64,000 nucleotides of DNA from an uncultured Bacteroidia bacterium (GCA_902800965.1 CADCGK010000008.1:1-64000); one strand, 5' to 3'. Shown: positions 52,185-61,236, numbered from the stretch's first letter. A program made the numbers and translations. The notes: a model not told the origin generated them from the letters alone.

Positions 52185-53129
52185 TTAATGGTTCCTCAAA
52201 ATAAGATCTATGGTAGTCAATGCCGCCATGGCTTCTACGACAACCGCAGCACGCGGCAATGCGCAGACGTCATGGCGGTTGCCTTTTCCAATGGTTGGGA
52301 TGGGCTTGAAGGCCACGTTGAAGAACACTTCTTCGCCATTGGTGATGCCGCCCTGAATGCCGCCGGAATGGTTACTCAAGAACTTTACGGTACGGTTGTC
52401 CTCAACTTTCATCTCATCGTTGGCTTCGGAGCCTTTCATGGCGGCCATGGCGAAGCCGTCGCCATATTCAAAGCCTTTGACGGCTGGAATGCTGAACATG
52501 GCCTTGGCCAGGCAGGCTTGGAACTTATCGAACATAGGTTCGCCAAGGCCTGCAGGTATCCCCGTGATGCTGCCGTGGACGATGCCGCCGACCGAATCAC
52601 CGACAGCTCTGCATTGCTGCAGTAATGTTTCTATCTTTTCGGGATCCGTCTCACCGCCGATGCTTTTCACTTGGGCTTGCGCGCGGATGCCGTGTTGATC
52701 AAGAAGCTGTTTGGCGATGGCGCCGGCAACCACTACAGGAGCGGTGGTTCTTGCCGAGGCTCTACCTCCTCCCCTCCAGTCGCGGATGCCATATTTCGCC
52801 TGATAGGTGTAGTCGGCATGCGAGGGACGGAAATGGTCTTTTAACGCTTGGTAATCTTCGGGATGGGCATCGGTGTTACGGATGATGAAGGCGATGGGTG
52901 TGCCTAGGGTCACGCCATCGAGCAATCCCGAAAAAAACTCAACCTCATCGGCTTCCCTGCGTTGGGATGCCGATGAGGTTGTTCCTGTAGCCCTGCGGGC
53001 CAAATCAGAAGCAATCAGCTGCTTGTCGATCTGAACGCCAGAAGGACATCCGTCAATCACACCTCCAACGGCAACCCCGTGGGATTCCCCGAAGGTAGTG
53101 ACCCGAAATATGTCCCCTATCGTATTCAA
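52185..53129 (-). CDS. aroC: Chorismate synthase, TTG start
   Basis: Converts EPSP to chorismate using reduced FMN. 314 aa, shorter than the usual 350-390; a loop before the RHD motif (KPIPTIGKGNRHDVCALPRA) appears shortened. Hallmarks: DIFRVTTFGESHGVAVGGVIDGCPSG, FIIRNTDAHPEDY, RPSHADYTYQAKYGIRDWRGGGRASARTT, FSIPAVKGFEYGDG, LSNHSGGIQGGITNGEEV. There is no ATG: the start is TTG at 53129, supplied by the last heptamer of a repeat, with an in-frame stop two codons upstream. It lies 28 nt after the DUF349 gene. Confidence 0.93.
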   Translation of the reverse strand: MNTIGDIFRVTTFGESHGVAVGGVIDGCPSGVQIDKQLIASDLARRATGTTSSASQRREADEVEFFSGLLDGVTLGTPIAFIIRNTDAHPEDYQALKDHFRPSHADYTYQAKYGIRDWRGGGRASARTTAPVVVAGAIAKQLLDQHGIRAQAQVKSIGGETDPEKIETLLQQCRAVGDSVGGIVHGSITGIPAGLGEPMFDKFQACLAKAMFSIPAVKGFEYGDGFAMAAMKGSEANDEMKVEDNRTVKFLSNHSGGIQGGITNGEEVFFNVAFKPIPTIGKGNRHDVCALPRAAVVVEAMAALTTIDLILRNH

Positions 53130-53160
53130 CTGCTAACTGCCAACTGCCAACTGCCAACTA
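53128..53160. repeat. Heptamer tandem repeat, AACTGCC type
   Basis: Four full units, AACTGCT then three AACTGCC, plus a partial unit. On the minus strand it provides the aroC TTG start and spans the gap to the DUF349 stop. Confidence 0.75.
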
Positions 53161-55104
53161 ATCATTCACGATCTTCAGCTTCGCTTCCAAGACTTTCAGA
53201 TCGTTCTTGGCCTTGTTGATCTTCTTCTCGTATTCAGCGCGCATCAGCTCGGAGTTCTTGCTGTTGGAGAAGAATCCGATGTTGTTCTCGAGGACGGCGA
53301 TTTCGTCGCGGAGTTTCTGGATCCTGTTGGCCAAGTTGTTCTTCTCTCTCCTCATCTTGTCGCTCGATTCCGGATCGTCCTTCATGAGTTCCACCATCTC
53401 CTTGTATTCGTTGGTGGTGATCTCGTTCTGGTTGCTTCTCATCTTGTCGAAGAGGGCATCCACAGCCTTGCGGTATTCGCTATTGATGCTATCTTTGACC
53501 TTGATCGGCACGTGACCGATTTCGATCCATTGCTTCTGCAGGGCCTTGATGGCTTCCATGTTCTCAGCGCGGTTCGGCTTGAGTTCGAAGTTCTTGATGG
53601 CTTCGATGATGGCCTGTTTGGCGGTGAGGTTGGCGGCCTCTTCTTCTTTCAGTCCACCGAAGTGCTCGGCTTTGCGGCCGAAGAAGGTGTCGCAGGCAGC
53701 TCTGAAACGCTTCCAGATCTTGTCGGCGTGACGTTTCGGCACGGGGCCGATGGTCTTCCATTCTTCCTGGATCTTCTTGAATCGCTCGGTGGCTTTCTTC
53801 CATTCGGTGGATTCTTGAAGGGCTTCGGCTTCGATGCAGAGGTTGATCTTACGTTCGAGGTTCTCGGTCTGTCTGTCTTTCAGGTTGGCGAAGAACTCTT
53901 TCTTCTTGGCGAAGAAGGTGTCCATGGCGGTCTTGAAGCGGGTCCAGATCTCTTCGTTCTGTTTCTTCGAGGCGGGACCGACGGTCTTCCACACTTTGAA
54001 GAGCTCGCTGAGGTCGGTGGATTTCTTTTGCCAGACGTTGATGCTGGTGTATTCTTCGTTGAGCAGCTCCTCGGCCTTCTCGCAGAGAGCGGTCTTGGTG
54101 GCGAGGTTGGCGTTCTGCTCATCTTGGATCTTGGAATAATGTTCGCGGCGGATGGCGTTGATCTTGTCGGTGGCGGCTTTGAAGCGCTCCCAGATCTCGT
54201 CTTTCTTGTCCTGAGGCACCGGTCCTACTTCCTTCCATTCCTCATGGAGTTGCTGGAGGCTCTTGAAGGCCTTTGACATGGACTTCTCGTCGAGCAGCTC
54301 TTCGGCCTTTTCGCAAAGGACGATCTTGGCGTCGAGGTTCTTCTTCATGTCGAGGTCGCGGAGTTCGCGGTTGATGTTGACTTTGTCGAAGAACTTCTCC
54401 ACCAGGAAGTGGTAGGTGTTCCAAAGGTTGGCGTTCTCGGTGGCGGGCACCTGTCCGATGGTCTTCCACTTCTCTTGGAGGGCGCGGAAGTCATCGTAGG
54501 TCTTCTTTAGGGTCTCTTCAGAGGCGATGAGCTGCTTGAGCTCTTCGAGGATGGCTTGCTTCTGGGCCAGGTTCTCGTTTTTCTGGGCATCCAGCAACTC
54601 GTTCTGACGGGCGCGGTTGGCTTTGTAGATGCCGAAGGCGGCGTTGAAGCGCTTCTCGGCGTCGTCCATAACGTGCTGGTAGCTTTCTTTGTCTCCTCCG
54701 CTCTCCAGGAAGGCTTCCATTTCCTTGTCCATGTCTTCCTTGTTGAGCTTCATAAAACGAACGCGAATGGCAGTGACATTGTCCTTTTCCTTCATGACGT
54801 CAGGATCTTGGACAATCTCTTCGAGCATGGCGGCCAACTCTTCCTTGGTCTTCCCTTCAATATCAACTTTCTCAACAACATCTTCTTCCTCTTCAGCCTC
54901 TTCCATCTCCTCGTTGGTCACGATCTCAGGAAGGACTTCGTCTTGAGGAATGATCTCCGTCGGCTTGACCTCTTCTTCAACTGGTTGCTCCATCAGGGTT
55001 TCCACTTTGATTCGTATACTACCCGGAAGGACTGAAGACTGATTCAATTTGACGATTTTCTTTTTCTCATTGGCATCAATGGCCTTAAGCTCTTTATTTT
55101 CCAT
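53158..55104 (-). CDS. DUF349 repeat protein
   Basis: 648 aa. Very charged and helical, with at least five copies of the ~75-residue DUF349 unit seen as W-K-x-x-G-P/x-V-P-x (EKWKTIGQVPATENANLW, EEWKEVGPVPQDKKDEIWERFKAA, KVWKTVGPASKKQNEEIWTRFKTAMDTFF, EEWKTIGPVPKRHADKIWKRFRAACDTFF, KQWIEIGHVPIKVKDSINSEYRKAVDALF). The N-terminal ~100 residues are acidic. The end is a coiled coil. Function unknown in the family; it is widespread in Bacteroidota and may be structural or nucleic-acid-associated. It is followed by aroC. Confidence 0.88.
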   Translation of the reverse strand: MENKELKAIDANEKKKIVKLNQSSVLPGSIRIKVETLMEQPVEEEVKPTEIIPQDEVLPEIVTNEEMEEAEEEEDVVEKVDIEGKTKEELAAMLEEIVQDPDVMKEKDNVTAIRVRFMKLNKEDMDKEMEAFLESGGDKESYQHVMDDAEKRFNAAFGIYKANRARQNELLDAQKNENLAQKQAILEELKQLIASEETLKKTYDDFRALQEKWKTIGQVPATENANLWNTYHFLVEKFFDKVNINRELRDLDMKKNLDAKIVLCEKAEELLDEKSMSKAFKSLQQLHEEWKEVGPVPQDKKDEIWERFKAATDKINAIRREHYSKIQDEQNANLATKTALCEKAEELLNEEYTSINVWQKKSTDLSELFKVWKTVGPASKKQNEEIWTRFKTAMDTFFAKKKEFFANLKDRQTENLERKINLCIEAEALQESTEWKKATERFKKIQEEWKTIGPVPKRHADKIWKRFRAACDTFFGRKAEHFGGLKEEEAANLTAKQAIIEAIKNFELKPNRAENMEAIKALQKQWIEIGHVPIKVKDSINSEYRKAVDALFDKMRSNQNEITTNEYKEMVELMKDDPESSDKMRREKNNLANRIQKLRDEIAVLENNIGFFSNSKNSELMRAEYEKKINKAKNDLKVLEAKLKIVND

Positions 55105-55163
55105 TTTAATTCATTTTAAGTATTATCAAGACCGAAGTCCCGATATGAGTTCACAAAAACGTG

Positions 55164-55171
55164 CAAATTTA
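55164..55171 (-). promoter_or_regulatory. -7 promoter element for DUF349-aroC
   Basis: Minus strand TAAATTTG, about 60 nt before the ATG at 55104. Confidence 0.5.
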
Positions 55172-55216
55172 GCAATAAAAACGTAATGCGATCTATTTTG
55201 TGAAAAATTTGTTTTG

Positions 55217-55224
55217 TACCTTTG
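55217..55224 (+). promoter_or_regulatory. -7 promoter element for the AmgK-like operon
   Basis: TACCTTTG, 25 nt before the ATG at 55249. Confidence 0.6.
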
Positions 55225-55248
55225 TAAACCAAATAAAGACGATAGGAC

Positions 55249-56697
55249 ATGCTTGATTATGATATCCAAAACGACTTGTCGGAACTCGTCCGCTCCATTG
55301 GGATGACGCCTGTTGACATCCTGCCGATCGCAGAGTCGGGTTCCTCCAGAAAATACTACCGTGTGAAGACCTCCGAGGCTTCCGTGATTGGCACTTATAA
55401 CGCCAACGTGGAAGAAAACGAGGCCTTTTTCTATCTGACGGAACACTTTGGGAAGATGCATTTGCCTGTCCCCAAACTGTTGGCTGTCAACAAGGAACGA
55501 ACCTGCTATCTGCAGTCGGACCATGGCGACACCACCCTTTTCGGCCATGTCCAGCATGCTTTGGCGGCCGGGAAATATGACGAGCAGACGGTAGGGCTTT
55601 TCAAGCAAACGCTTGAGCAGCTGGTGCGTTTCCAGATTGAGGGACATCGCGGCCTTGACTATTCCAAGGTCTATCCCGTGCCTTGCTTCGACAAGCCTTC
55701 GGTAATGGACGACTTGGATTATTTCAAGTATTATTTCGTGAAGCCGCATGCCGAGATCGTCTTTAACGAGACCCGGCTCAAAGCTGAGTTCAATGCCTTT
55801 GCCGATGTGGTCTGTCAGGCGAAAAACGACTTCTTCATGTATCGCGATTTCCAGTCTCGGAATGTCATGATCGACCATGACAAGCCGTGTTTCATCGATT
55901 ATCAAGGTGGACGGCGGGGACCGCTGCAATACGATGTGGTGTCGTTGCTCTATCAAGTGAAAGCACAGATGCCACAAAGCTTGCGTGATGAGTTGCTGGG
56001 GTATTATAAACAAGCTTTGACGGCCTACCTTGATCCCGATTCGGTGGATTTCGACAGATATTATCCCTATTTCGTTTATCTGAGACTGCTGCAAGTGTTG
56101 GGTGCCTACGGCTTCCGCGGCTTGATACAGAAGAAAGCCCATTTCATCGAAAGCATCCCATACGCCCTGAAGGAACTCAAAACCTGGAATGAGAAACATC
56201 CCCTCGATGCCTATCCCGAACTCCAGTCCGTGATCCTCCAAGTCGTCTCGTTGCTTAATAAGTTTACTCCTCACTCCTCACTCCTCACTCCTCACTCCCC
56301 CCTCACCGTAACAGTGAATAGCTTCTCCTTCAAGAAGGGCTATCCTGACGATTTTAGTGGCAATGGCGGTGGCTTTGTGTTCGACTGCCGTGCCTTGCCC
56401 AATCCTGGACGTGAACCTCAGTTCAAGACCAAGACGGGTCGCGACTGGGAAGTGGTGGAATACCTGACGGAGAAGCCCCAGACACATGTCTTTTTGGAGC
56501 ATGTGAAAGGCATTGTCGGACAAAGCATCGACAATTACCTGGAGCGGCATTTCAGCAACTTGATGGTCTCCTTTGGATGTACTGGCGGACAGCATCGTTC
56601 CGTGTTTTTCGCGCAAAGCATCGCCGACTGGATCAAGGCGACCTACCCTACTGTAAACGTGAGGTTGAACCATATTGAACAGAAAATCCATGAATAG
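55249..56697 (+). CDS. AmgK-like sugar kinase fused to a RapZ C-terminal domain
   Basis: 482 aa. Residues 1-335 are an aminoglycoside-phosphotransferase fold: ESGSSRKYYRV loop, FMYRDFQSRNVMID with catalytic Asp200 and FIDYQGGRRGPLQYD with metal Asp217, close to AmgK (anomeric MurNAc/GlcNAc kinase). A linker at 338-353 (FTPHSSLLTPHSPL) is encoded by a heptamer repeat. Residues 354-482 match the RapZ C-domain (NSFSFKKGYP, FVFDCRALPNPGR, FGCTGGQHRSV), which in E. coli senses GlcN6P. The pair with a MurU-like gene, overlapping by 8 nt, points to cell-wall sugar recycling. Similar fusions occur in Bacteroidota, from memory. Confidence 0.82.
   Translation: MLDYDIQNDLSELVRSIGMTPVDILPIAESGSSRKYYRVKTSEASVIGTYNANVEENEAFFYLTEHFGKMHLPVPKLLAVNKERTCYLQSDHGDTTLFGHVQHALAAGKYDEQTVGLFKQTLEQLVRFQIEGHRGLDYSKVYPVPCFDKPSVMDDLDYFKYYFVKPHAEIVFNETRLKAEFNAFADVVCQAKNDFFMYRDFQSRNVMIDHDKPCFIDYQGGRRGPLQYDVVSLLYQVKAQMPQSLRDELLGYYKQALTAYLDPDSVDFDRYYPYFVYLRLLQVLGAYGFRGLIQKKAHFIESIPYALKELKTWNEKHPLDAYPELQSVILQVVSLLNKFTPHSSLLTPHSPLTVTVNSFSFKKGYPDDFSGNGGGFVFDCRALPNPGREPQFKTKTGRDWEVVEYLTEKPQTHVFLEHVKGIVGQSIDNYLERHFSNLMVSFGCTGGQHRSVFFAQSIADWIKATYPTVNVRLNHIEQKIHE
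56266..56300. repeat. In-frame heptamer tandem repeat, ACTCCTC type
   Basis: Five 7-nt units (the first four exact, then ACTCCCC) inside the coding region, encoding the linker between kinase and RapZ-like domains. Confidence 0.75.
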
Positions 56698-57421
56698 AAC
56701 AGCCATGATTCTCGCTGCCGGTCTGGGAACCAGGCTCAAGGAACTGACCCACGACCGACCCAAAGCCCTTGTCGAAGTGGCTGGAAAGACCCTGCTGGAG
56801 CGCAATCTCGAGAATCTTCAGCAGCATGGTTTCGATACCATCATCGTCAATATCCATCACTTTGGAGAACAAATCATCCAATTTCTTGAGTCGCATGACT
56901 TTCAGGCGGACATCTATGTGTCGGACGAGCGCGGTGCCTTGATGGATACAGGGGGCGGCATCGTCCAAGCGCTTCCCTTCTTCCATGATGCACCGGCAGT
57001 GTTGGTGCACAATGTGGATATCCTCAGTGATGTCGATCTCCAAGCCAAGTACGACCAATTCGTTGCATCTCAGGATGACGCCTGGCTGTTGACTCAAGAT
57101 CGGATTACGAGCCGGAAGCTGCTCTTTGATGAGCAAGGTCTGTTGATCGGCTGGAAAAACTTGAAAGACGATGCCTACAAATGGGTGGATGGCGCCAGGG
57201 ATCAGTATAGGGAGCTGGCTTTCAATGGTATGCATGTTTTCAGGCCATCGCTGTTTGCCGAATTCCCTTGGCAGCGCTACAGCATCATCGACCTGTATCT
57301 CCAACAAGCCCGTGCATACCGCATTCGCTCTGTCGAAATCAATCCCACCTATTGGTTCGATCTCGGCAAAGCCGAAGATTTCGCCCATATCGAATCCCAA
57401 CTGCTAACTGCTAATTGCTAA
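56690..57421 (+). CDS. MurU-like sugar-1-phosphate nucleotidyltransferase
   Basis: 243 aa from the ATG at 56690, inside the end of the kinase gene (8-nt overlap). NTP-transferase signature MILAAGLGTRLKELTHDRPKALVEVAGKTLLE at residues 6-37, HNVDILSDVDL for metal and NMHV-like (FNGMHVF) sugar-binding strand, WFDLGKAEDF at the end. With AmgK, MurU makes UDP-MurNAc from MurNAc, bypassing de novo synthesis. Here a GlcNAc or other hexosamine-1-phosphate substrate is also possible. The C-terminus (LLTANC) is encoded by a heptamer repeat. Confidence 0.82.
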   Translation: MNRTAMILAAGLGTRLKELTHDRPKALVEVAGKTLLERNLENLQQHGFDTIIVNIHHFGEQIIQFLESHDFQADIYVSDERGALMDTGGGIVQALPFFHDAPAVLVHNVDILSDVDLQAKYDQFVASQDDAWLLTQDRITSRKLLFDEQGLLIGWKNLKDDAYKWVDGARDQYRELAFNGMHVFRPSLFAEFPWQRYSIIDLYLQQARAYRIRSVEINPTYWFDLGKAEDFAHIESQLLTANC

Positions 57422-57433
57422 TTGCTAATTGCT
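57399..57433. repeat. Heptamer tandem repeat, AACTGCT/AATTGCT type
   Basis: Five units: two AACTGCT then three AATTGCT, directly followed by the ATG of the next gene. It covers the last codons and the stop of the MurU-like gene. Confidence 0.75.
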
Positions 57434-60247
57434 ATGTCCTTCCTCACTGATCTTGCCCAACATATTCAGAACCATTACGATCTTCGCAAAGAGGAGCTTG
57501 TTGTGGTCTTCCCCAACAAGCGCGCGGCTTTCTATCTGCGTTCGGTATTTAAGGAAATCTATACTGACAACATCTGGCTGCCCCAGATGCTTTCCATCCA
57601 GGAAGCGATGACCCAATGGAGCGGCATACAACTGGTCGATACGGTGGATATGCTGTTTGAACTCATTTCCATCGATTCGGAACTGTCTCATAAAGATAAC
57701 AATATCAATGTGTTTGGGAACATTGCCGCCCAAATGGCCAATGACTTTGACGAGATTGATCAGTATGCGGTGGACGCCGACTATCTGTTCTCATACATCG
57801 AACAGGAGAAACGCATGGGGACATGGCATCTAGGTCAGGAGATGACCGAGAAAGAGCAAAAGTATCTGCACTTTTATGAGAGCTTGAAGAACTACTACCG
57901 TTTGTTGCGCGAGCGTTTGATGGGTCAAGGGAAAGGCTATTATGGCATGATTACAAGGTATTTGTCGGAACTTGACGATGCCACGCTGTTGGAAAAGGCT
58001 GGAGGGCGCAAGATCATCTTTGCGGGTTTCAATGCATTGACACCTACCGAACAAAAGATCATCGACAGACTCTATCGGAATCAACTCGCCGAAGTGATAT
58101 GGGATTTCGACCGCTATTACGTCGATGATCCTCAAAACGAAGCCGGCCTTTTTGCCAGACGCTATCTGAAGCAGGACTTGCCTTGGAAACCCAAGGCGTT
58201 TTCGGATAGTTTCCTTCAGGAGCCCAAAGAGATTCATTTGATTAGTACAAAAGGCAATACGATACAAACCAAAGCGTTACAGAGCTTACTTCAAGTAGAG
58301 GTTGAAGATAACCCCAAGGTCATCTTGGCAGATGAAAACTTGATGATTCCCGTCTTGAACTCCATTCCAGACAATCCCCGTTACACTTCGATGAAGGTGT
58401 CCATGGGCTATCCGATGCGGCAAACTTCATTGTATGATTTCATTGCGGCATGCTTCACGCTGAGAAGAAAGGGGCGCAAGGCAAGGAACGGAAGTTGGCG
58501 CTGGTATCTTTGGCCAGTCATCAGGATCTTGGATCTGGAGCTGATGAGAGTGGTTCTCAACACACAGGAAAACAGTGAGTTGGATGCATACAAGAAGTTT
58601 ATCCGAAGTCATTCGGTCTTCCTTTTTGATGAAGCTGAGTTTAACAATTGTTGCAAAAGCGCCGATCTGAGGGAGTTTATGGGACTTTTGCTGGGACCCG
58701 TGGAAACCGTTGACACTCCGCAATCTGTGCTGAAGTCGTTGGGTAAACTGCTGGCTTTCATGGCCAACAAGATACATGGTTTGGGCAAGGGGGACAAAAT
58801 GCTTTTCCTCCTCAACCAGATCAGTGAGATGGGCAAAGTGATCAACCGTCTGAATGGCATCATGGAACGTTATCCCGACTACGTGAATAGTCTGGATGAT
58901 TTGGAAGTGCTCTATCGACTGGTGTCGGTCAACACGACGATCAAACTCAACAGCACTGCCAAGGAAGGCGTGCAAATCATGGGATTGTTGGAGGCGCGTA
59001 ACCTCGACTTCGATACCTTTTATATGATTGGCGTCAACGAAGGCGTTCTCCCGACAGGCAAATCTGACGGAAGCTTCATCCCCTATCCTATCCGAAAAGA
59101 ATGTCATCTTCCTGATTATCAAGAGAAACAGGCTGTGTATGCCTATCACTTCTATCGCCAGTTGCAAGGGGCGAAAAAAGCCTATTTCATCTATAATAGC
59201 AACGTTGGGGATGCCAATGGCGAACCGAGCCGATTCCTGTTGCAACTCAAATATGAGCTGGCAAAGCAGAATCCCAACGTCATAATCCATGAGGCGATCT
59301 TCCCCAATAAGACTGAGAAACAGCGCATTCCTGAGTCGCTACAGGCAAACAAGACGGATGAAGTTATGGCATCCTTGATGCAAAAGATGCAGACTGACGA
59401 TGTGCTTCAGGCTTTGGCGCCCACTTCCATCTCGGTGTATATCAAGTGCCCGTTACGGTTTTTCATGTATTATATCATGAAGGTCAAAGACGAGCGTATG
59501 GAGGAAAGGACTCAGAGCAATGTGGTCGGAAGCCTGGTGCATGATGCCCTCCAGCAGTTTTACGCGAACCGGCTCAATCAAAGGATCGAAAAGGCTGTCT
59601 ATGACGATCCTATTGTTATAGGCCATGAGCTGTCGGATGTTGGATTCAACTACCTGGACCAAATTGCGATCAGTAAGATGCTGGAAAACTACACGAACTT
59701 TGAGAAAGAAGACGTTGAGAAGCATGAGCTGAAGATTTTGCAAGTGGAACACACCCTATCCACCCGACTACAAGTCAATGGCATTCAATGCACCATTGCA
59801 GGCAAGGCCGACCGTATCGACAGCCATGACGGAAAGATCAGGATCATCGATTACAAGACGGGCTTGCTGAAAGATGCAGAGGTGAAGGTGCCAGCCAAGA
59901 TCGGCAGCGTCAGGGATATCCCTGAAAAAGCCATGCAGCTGATGATTTACAAATACTTGTATTTGAAAGAGCATCCTGAGCTCCAACCAAAGGATGTGAC
60001 AGCCGCCCTATTTGGATTGAAAAACCAGGACCTGTGTTTCGACTTGAATGTGGAGCTTCAGGCTTTGAATGACGACTTTATGGGCTACATGGAGGCGTTG
60101 CTGACTGATACGTTGGCCGCCATGATGAACCGTTCGGAACCTTTCTCACAGCCCAGCGACACCAAAGTTAAGCCTTGCCATTTCTGTCCAGCCAAAGCTA
60201 TCTGTGCCCATACCGTAATAGGATCGAAACTGGCAGATGATCACTAA
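57434..60247 (+). CDS. AddB-like PD-(D/E)XK nuclease/helicase-like protein
   Basis: 937 aa from the ATG at 57434. The N-terminal half is a UvrD/AddB-like inactive helicase region (VVVFPNKRAAFYLRSVF; FAGFNALTPTEQKIIDRLY). The C-terminal half has the PDDEXK_1 nuclease: SISVYIKCPLRFFMYY with an iron-sulphur Cys near 672, GSLVHDALQQF, GKADRIDSHDGKIRIIDYKTG (D and K at about 790-807). Three more cysteines lie in PCHFCPAKAIC (about 914-925), giving the four ligands of the AddB-type [4Fe-4S] cluster. Repairs double-strand breaks with an AddA/RecB-type partner, not present here. The last 50 nt overlap the opposite EEP gene. Confidence 0.85.
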   Translation: MSFLTDLAQHIQNHYDLRKEELVVVFPNKRAAFYLRSVFKEIYTDNIWLPQMLSIQEAMTQWSGIQLVDTVDMLFELISIDSELSHKDNNINVFGNIAAQMANDFDEIDQYAVDADYLFSYIEQEKRMGTWHLGQEMTEKEQKYLHFYESLKNYYRLLRERLMGQGKGYYGMITRYLSELDDATLLEKAGGRKIIFAGFNALTPTEQKIIDRLYRNQLAEVIWDFDRYYVDDPQNEAGLFARRYLKQDLPWKPKAFSDSFLQEPKEIHLISTKGNTIQTKALQSLLQVEVEDNPKVILADENLMIPVLNSIPDNPRYTSMKVSMGYPMRQTSLYDFIAACFTLRRKGRKARNGSWRWYLWPVIRILDLELMRVVLNTQENSELDAYKKFIRSHSVFLFDEAEFNNCCKSADLREFMGLLLGPVETVDTPQSVLKSLGKLLAFMANKIHGLGKGDKMLFLLNQISEMGKVINRLNGIMERYPDYVNSLDDLEVLYRLVSVNTTIKLNSTAKEGVQIMGLLEARNLDFDTFYMIGVNEGVLPTGKSDGSFIPYPIRKECHLPDYQEKQAVYAYHFYRQLQGAKKAYFIYNSNVGDANGEPSRFLLQLKYELAKQNPNVIIHEAIFPNKTEKQRIPESLQANKTDEVMASLMQKMQTDDVLQALAPTSISVYIKCPLRFFMYYIMKVKDERMEERTQSNVVGSLVHDALQQFYANRLNQRIEKAVYDDPIVIGHELSDVGFNYLDQIAISKMLENYTNFEKEDVEKHELKILQVEHTLSTRLQVNGIQCTIAGKADRIDSHDGKIRIIDYKTGLLKDAEVKVPAKIGSVRDIPEKAMQLMIYKYLYLKEHPELQPKDVTAALFGLKNQDLCFDLNVELQALNDDFMGYMEALLTDTLAAMMNRSEPFSQPSDTKVKPCHFCPAKAICAHTVIGSKLADDH

Positions 60248-61208
60248 ACCCTCCCAGATATTTGGGACCAAGAAACGTCCGGTTCAGTTTTTGTCCGTGA
60301 TAAGTGGGATCTTCCGTCAATAAAAAGTCTTCGTGAATTATTCGAGCGTCACTTGAAGTGCAATAGATTGAATTGCTGTCAATCAATGATTTGGTTACAA
60401 TGATTTGGTCAAATACCGTCCATGACTCCTGATGTTTTAAAGTCCCCTTGAAACCAAGTTTATATGGCTCCGCAAATAGGTTTACCAGTAAATCCTGCTC
60501 ACTGCATTCTGAAAGAGGCTTGGCTCCCAATATCTCTCTGATGCAAGGTGACTCAGGAGTGTCGTTGAAGTCGCCCATCAGGATGATCTTGGCATCGGGA
60601 ACGACGGCCACGATCGAGTCCACCTTGTGCCTTGCGATTCTTGCCGCGCAGTTACGGGACTCTACGGTTTCCAGCTCCCCTCGGTATTTCGATGGCCAAT
60701 GGTTGACAAAACAATGGATGGTATCGCTTTGGTAATCAAAGAATTTTGCATAGAGTATGTCACGCGAAACGGCTTTGGGATTTTGCGGGTCGCGGTAAGG
60801 AATGGCCTCGCTGTAAATGAGTTGGAAACAGTCTTTCGAGTAGATGATGGCAGGGTCGATGCCCCGTCGATCAGGCCCTTCATAGTGCACCCAGCGGTAA
60901 TTGTGTTTTTTCAAAGGCGTTTGGGCGAACAAAGCATGCAGGCAAAACTCGTTCTCCACCTCGCACACGCCCATGATGCCAATGGGGGTGTTGTGCGAAA
61001 ATGCCAAGATGGCTTTGTAGAGGTTGTTCCGCTTCTTGTAAAACCGCGATTTGGTCCAGTGTTGACTGCCATTTTCAGTGTATTCGTTGTACGACTTTGT
61101 GGAGTCAACAAACGGATCAAAGTAATTCTCCAGGTTCCAAAAGGCGACCGTTATGGAGTCGGGAGGCTGGGCTCCCAGCATCATTATCAATAAAATACAA
61201 ATTTTCAT
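60198..61208 (-). CDS. Endonuclease/exonuclease/phosphatase family protein
   Basis: 336 aa. An N-terminal hydrophobic stretch (MKICILLIMMLGAQ) suggests export. EEP fold residues in order: AFWNLENYFD (Asn), MGVCEVENE (catalytic Glu), DRRGIDPAIIY, NHWPSKYRG (His), ILMGDFNDTPESP (Asp/Asn) and GGFSDHLPVSI (terminal Asp-His pair). The catalytic set is complete, so it is an active metal-dependent nuclease or phosphodiesterase. The similar Bacteroidota family is often annotated as secreted endonuclease. Ends 50 nt inside the opposing AddB gene. Confidence 0.85.
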   Translation of the reverse strand: MKICILLIMMLGAQPPDSITVAFWNLENYFDPFVDSTKSYNEYTENGSQHWTKSRFYKKRNNLYKAILAFSHNTPIGIMGVCEVENEFCLHALFAQTPLKKHNYRWVHYEGPDRRGIDPAIIYSKDCFQLIYSEAIPYRDPQNPKAVSRDILYAKFFDYQSDTIHCFVNHWPSKYRGELETVESRNCAARIARHKVDSIVAVVPDAKIILMGDFNDTPESPCIREILGAKPLSECSEQDLLVNLFAEPYKLGFKGTLKHQESWTVFDQIIVTKSLIDSNSIYCTSSDARIIHEDFLLTEDPTYHGQKLNRTFLGPKYLGGFSDHLPVSILLRYGHR

Positions 61209-61228
61209 ATTTAAATTAATTATCTCTA

Positions 61229-61236
61229 CAAAAATA
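61229..61236 (-). promoter_or_regulatory. -7 promoter element for the EEP gene
   Basis: Minus strand TATTTTTG, 21-28 nt upstream of the ATG at 61208. Confidence 0.6.
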
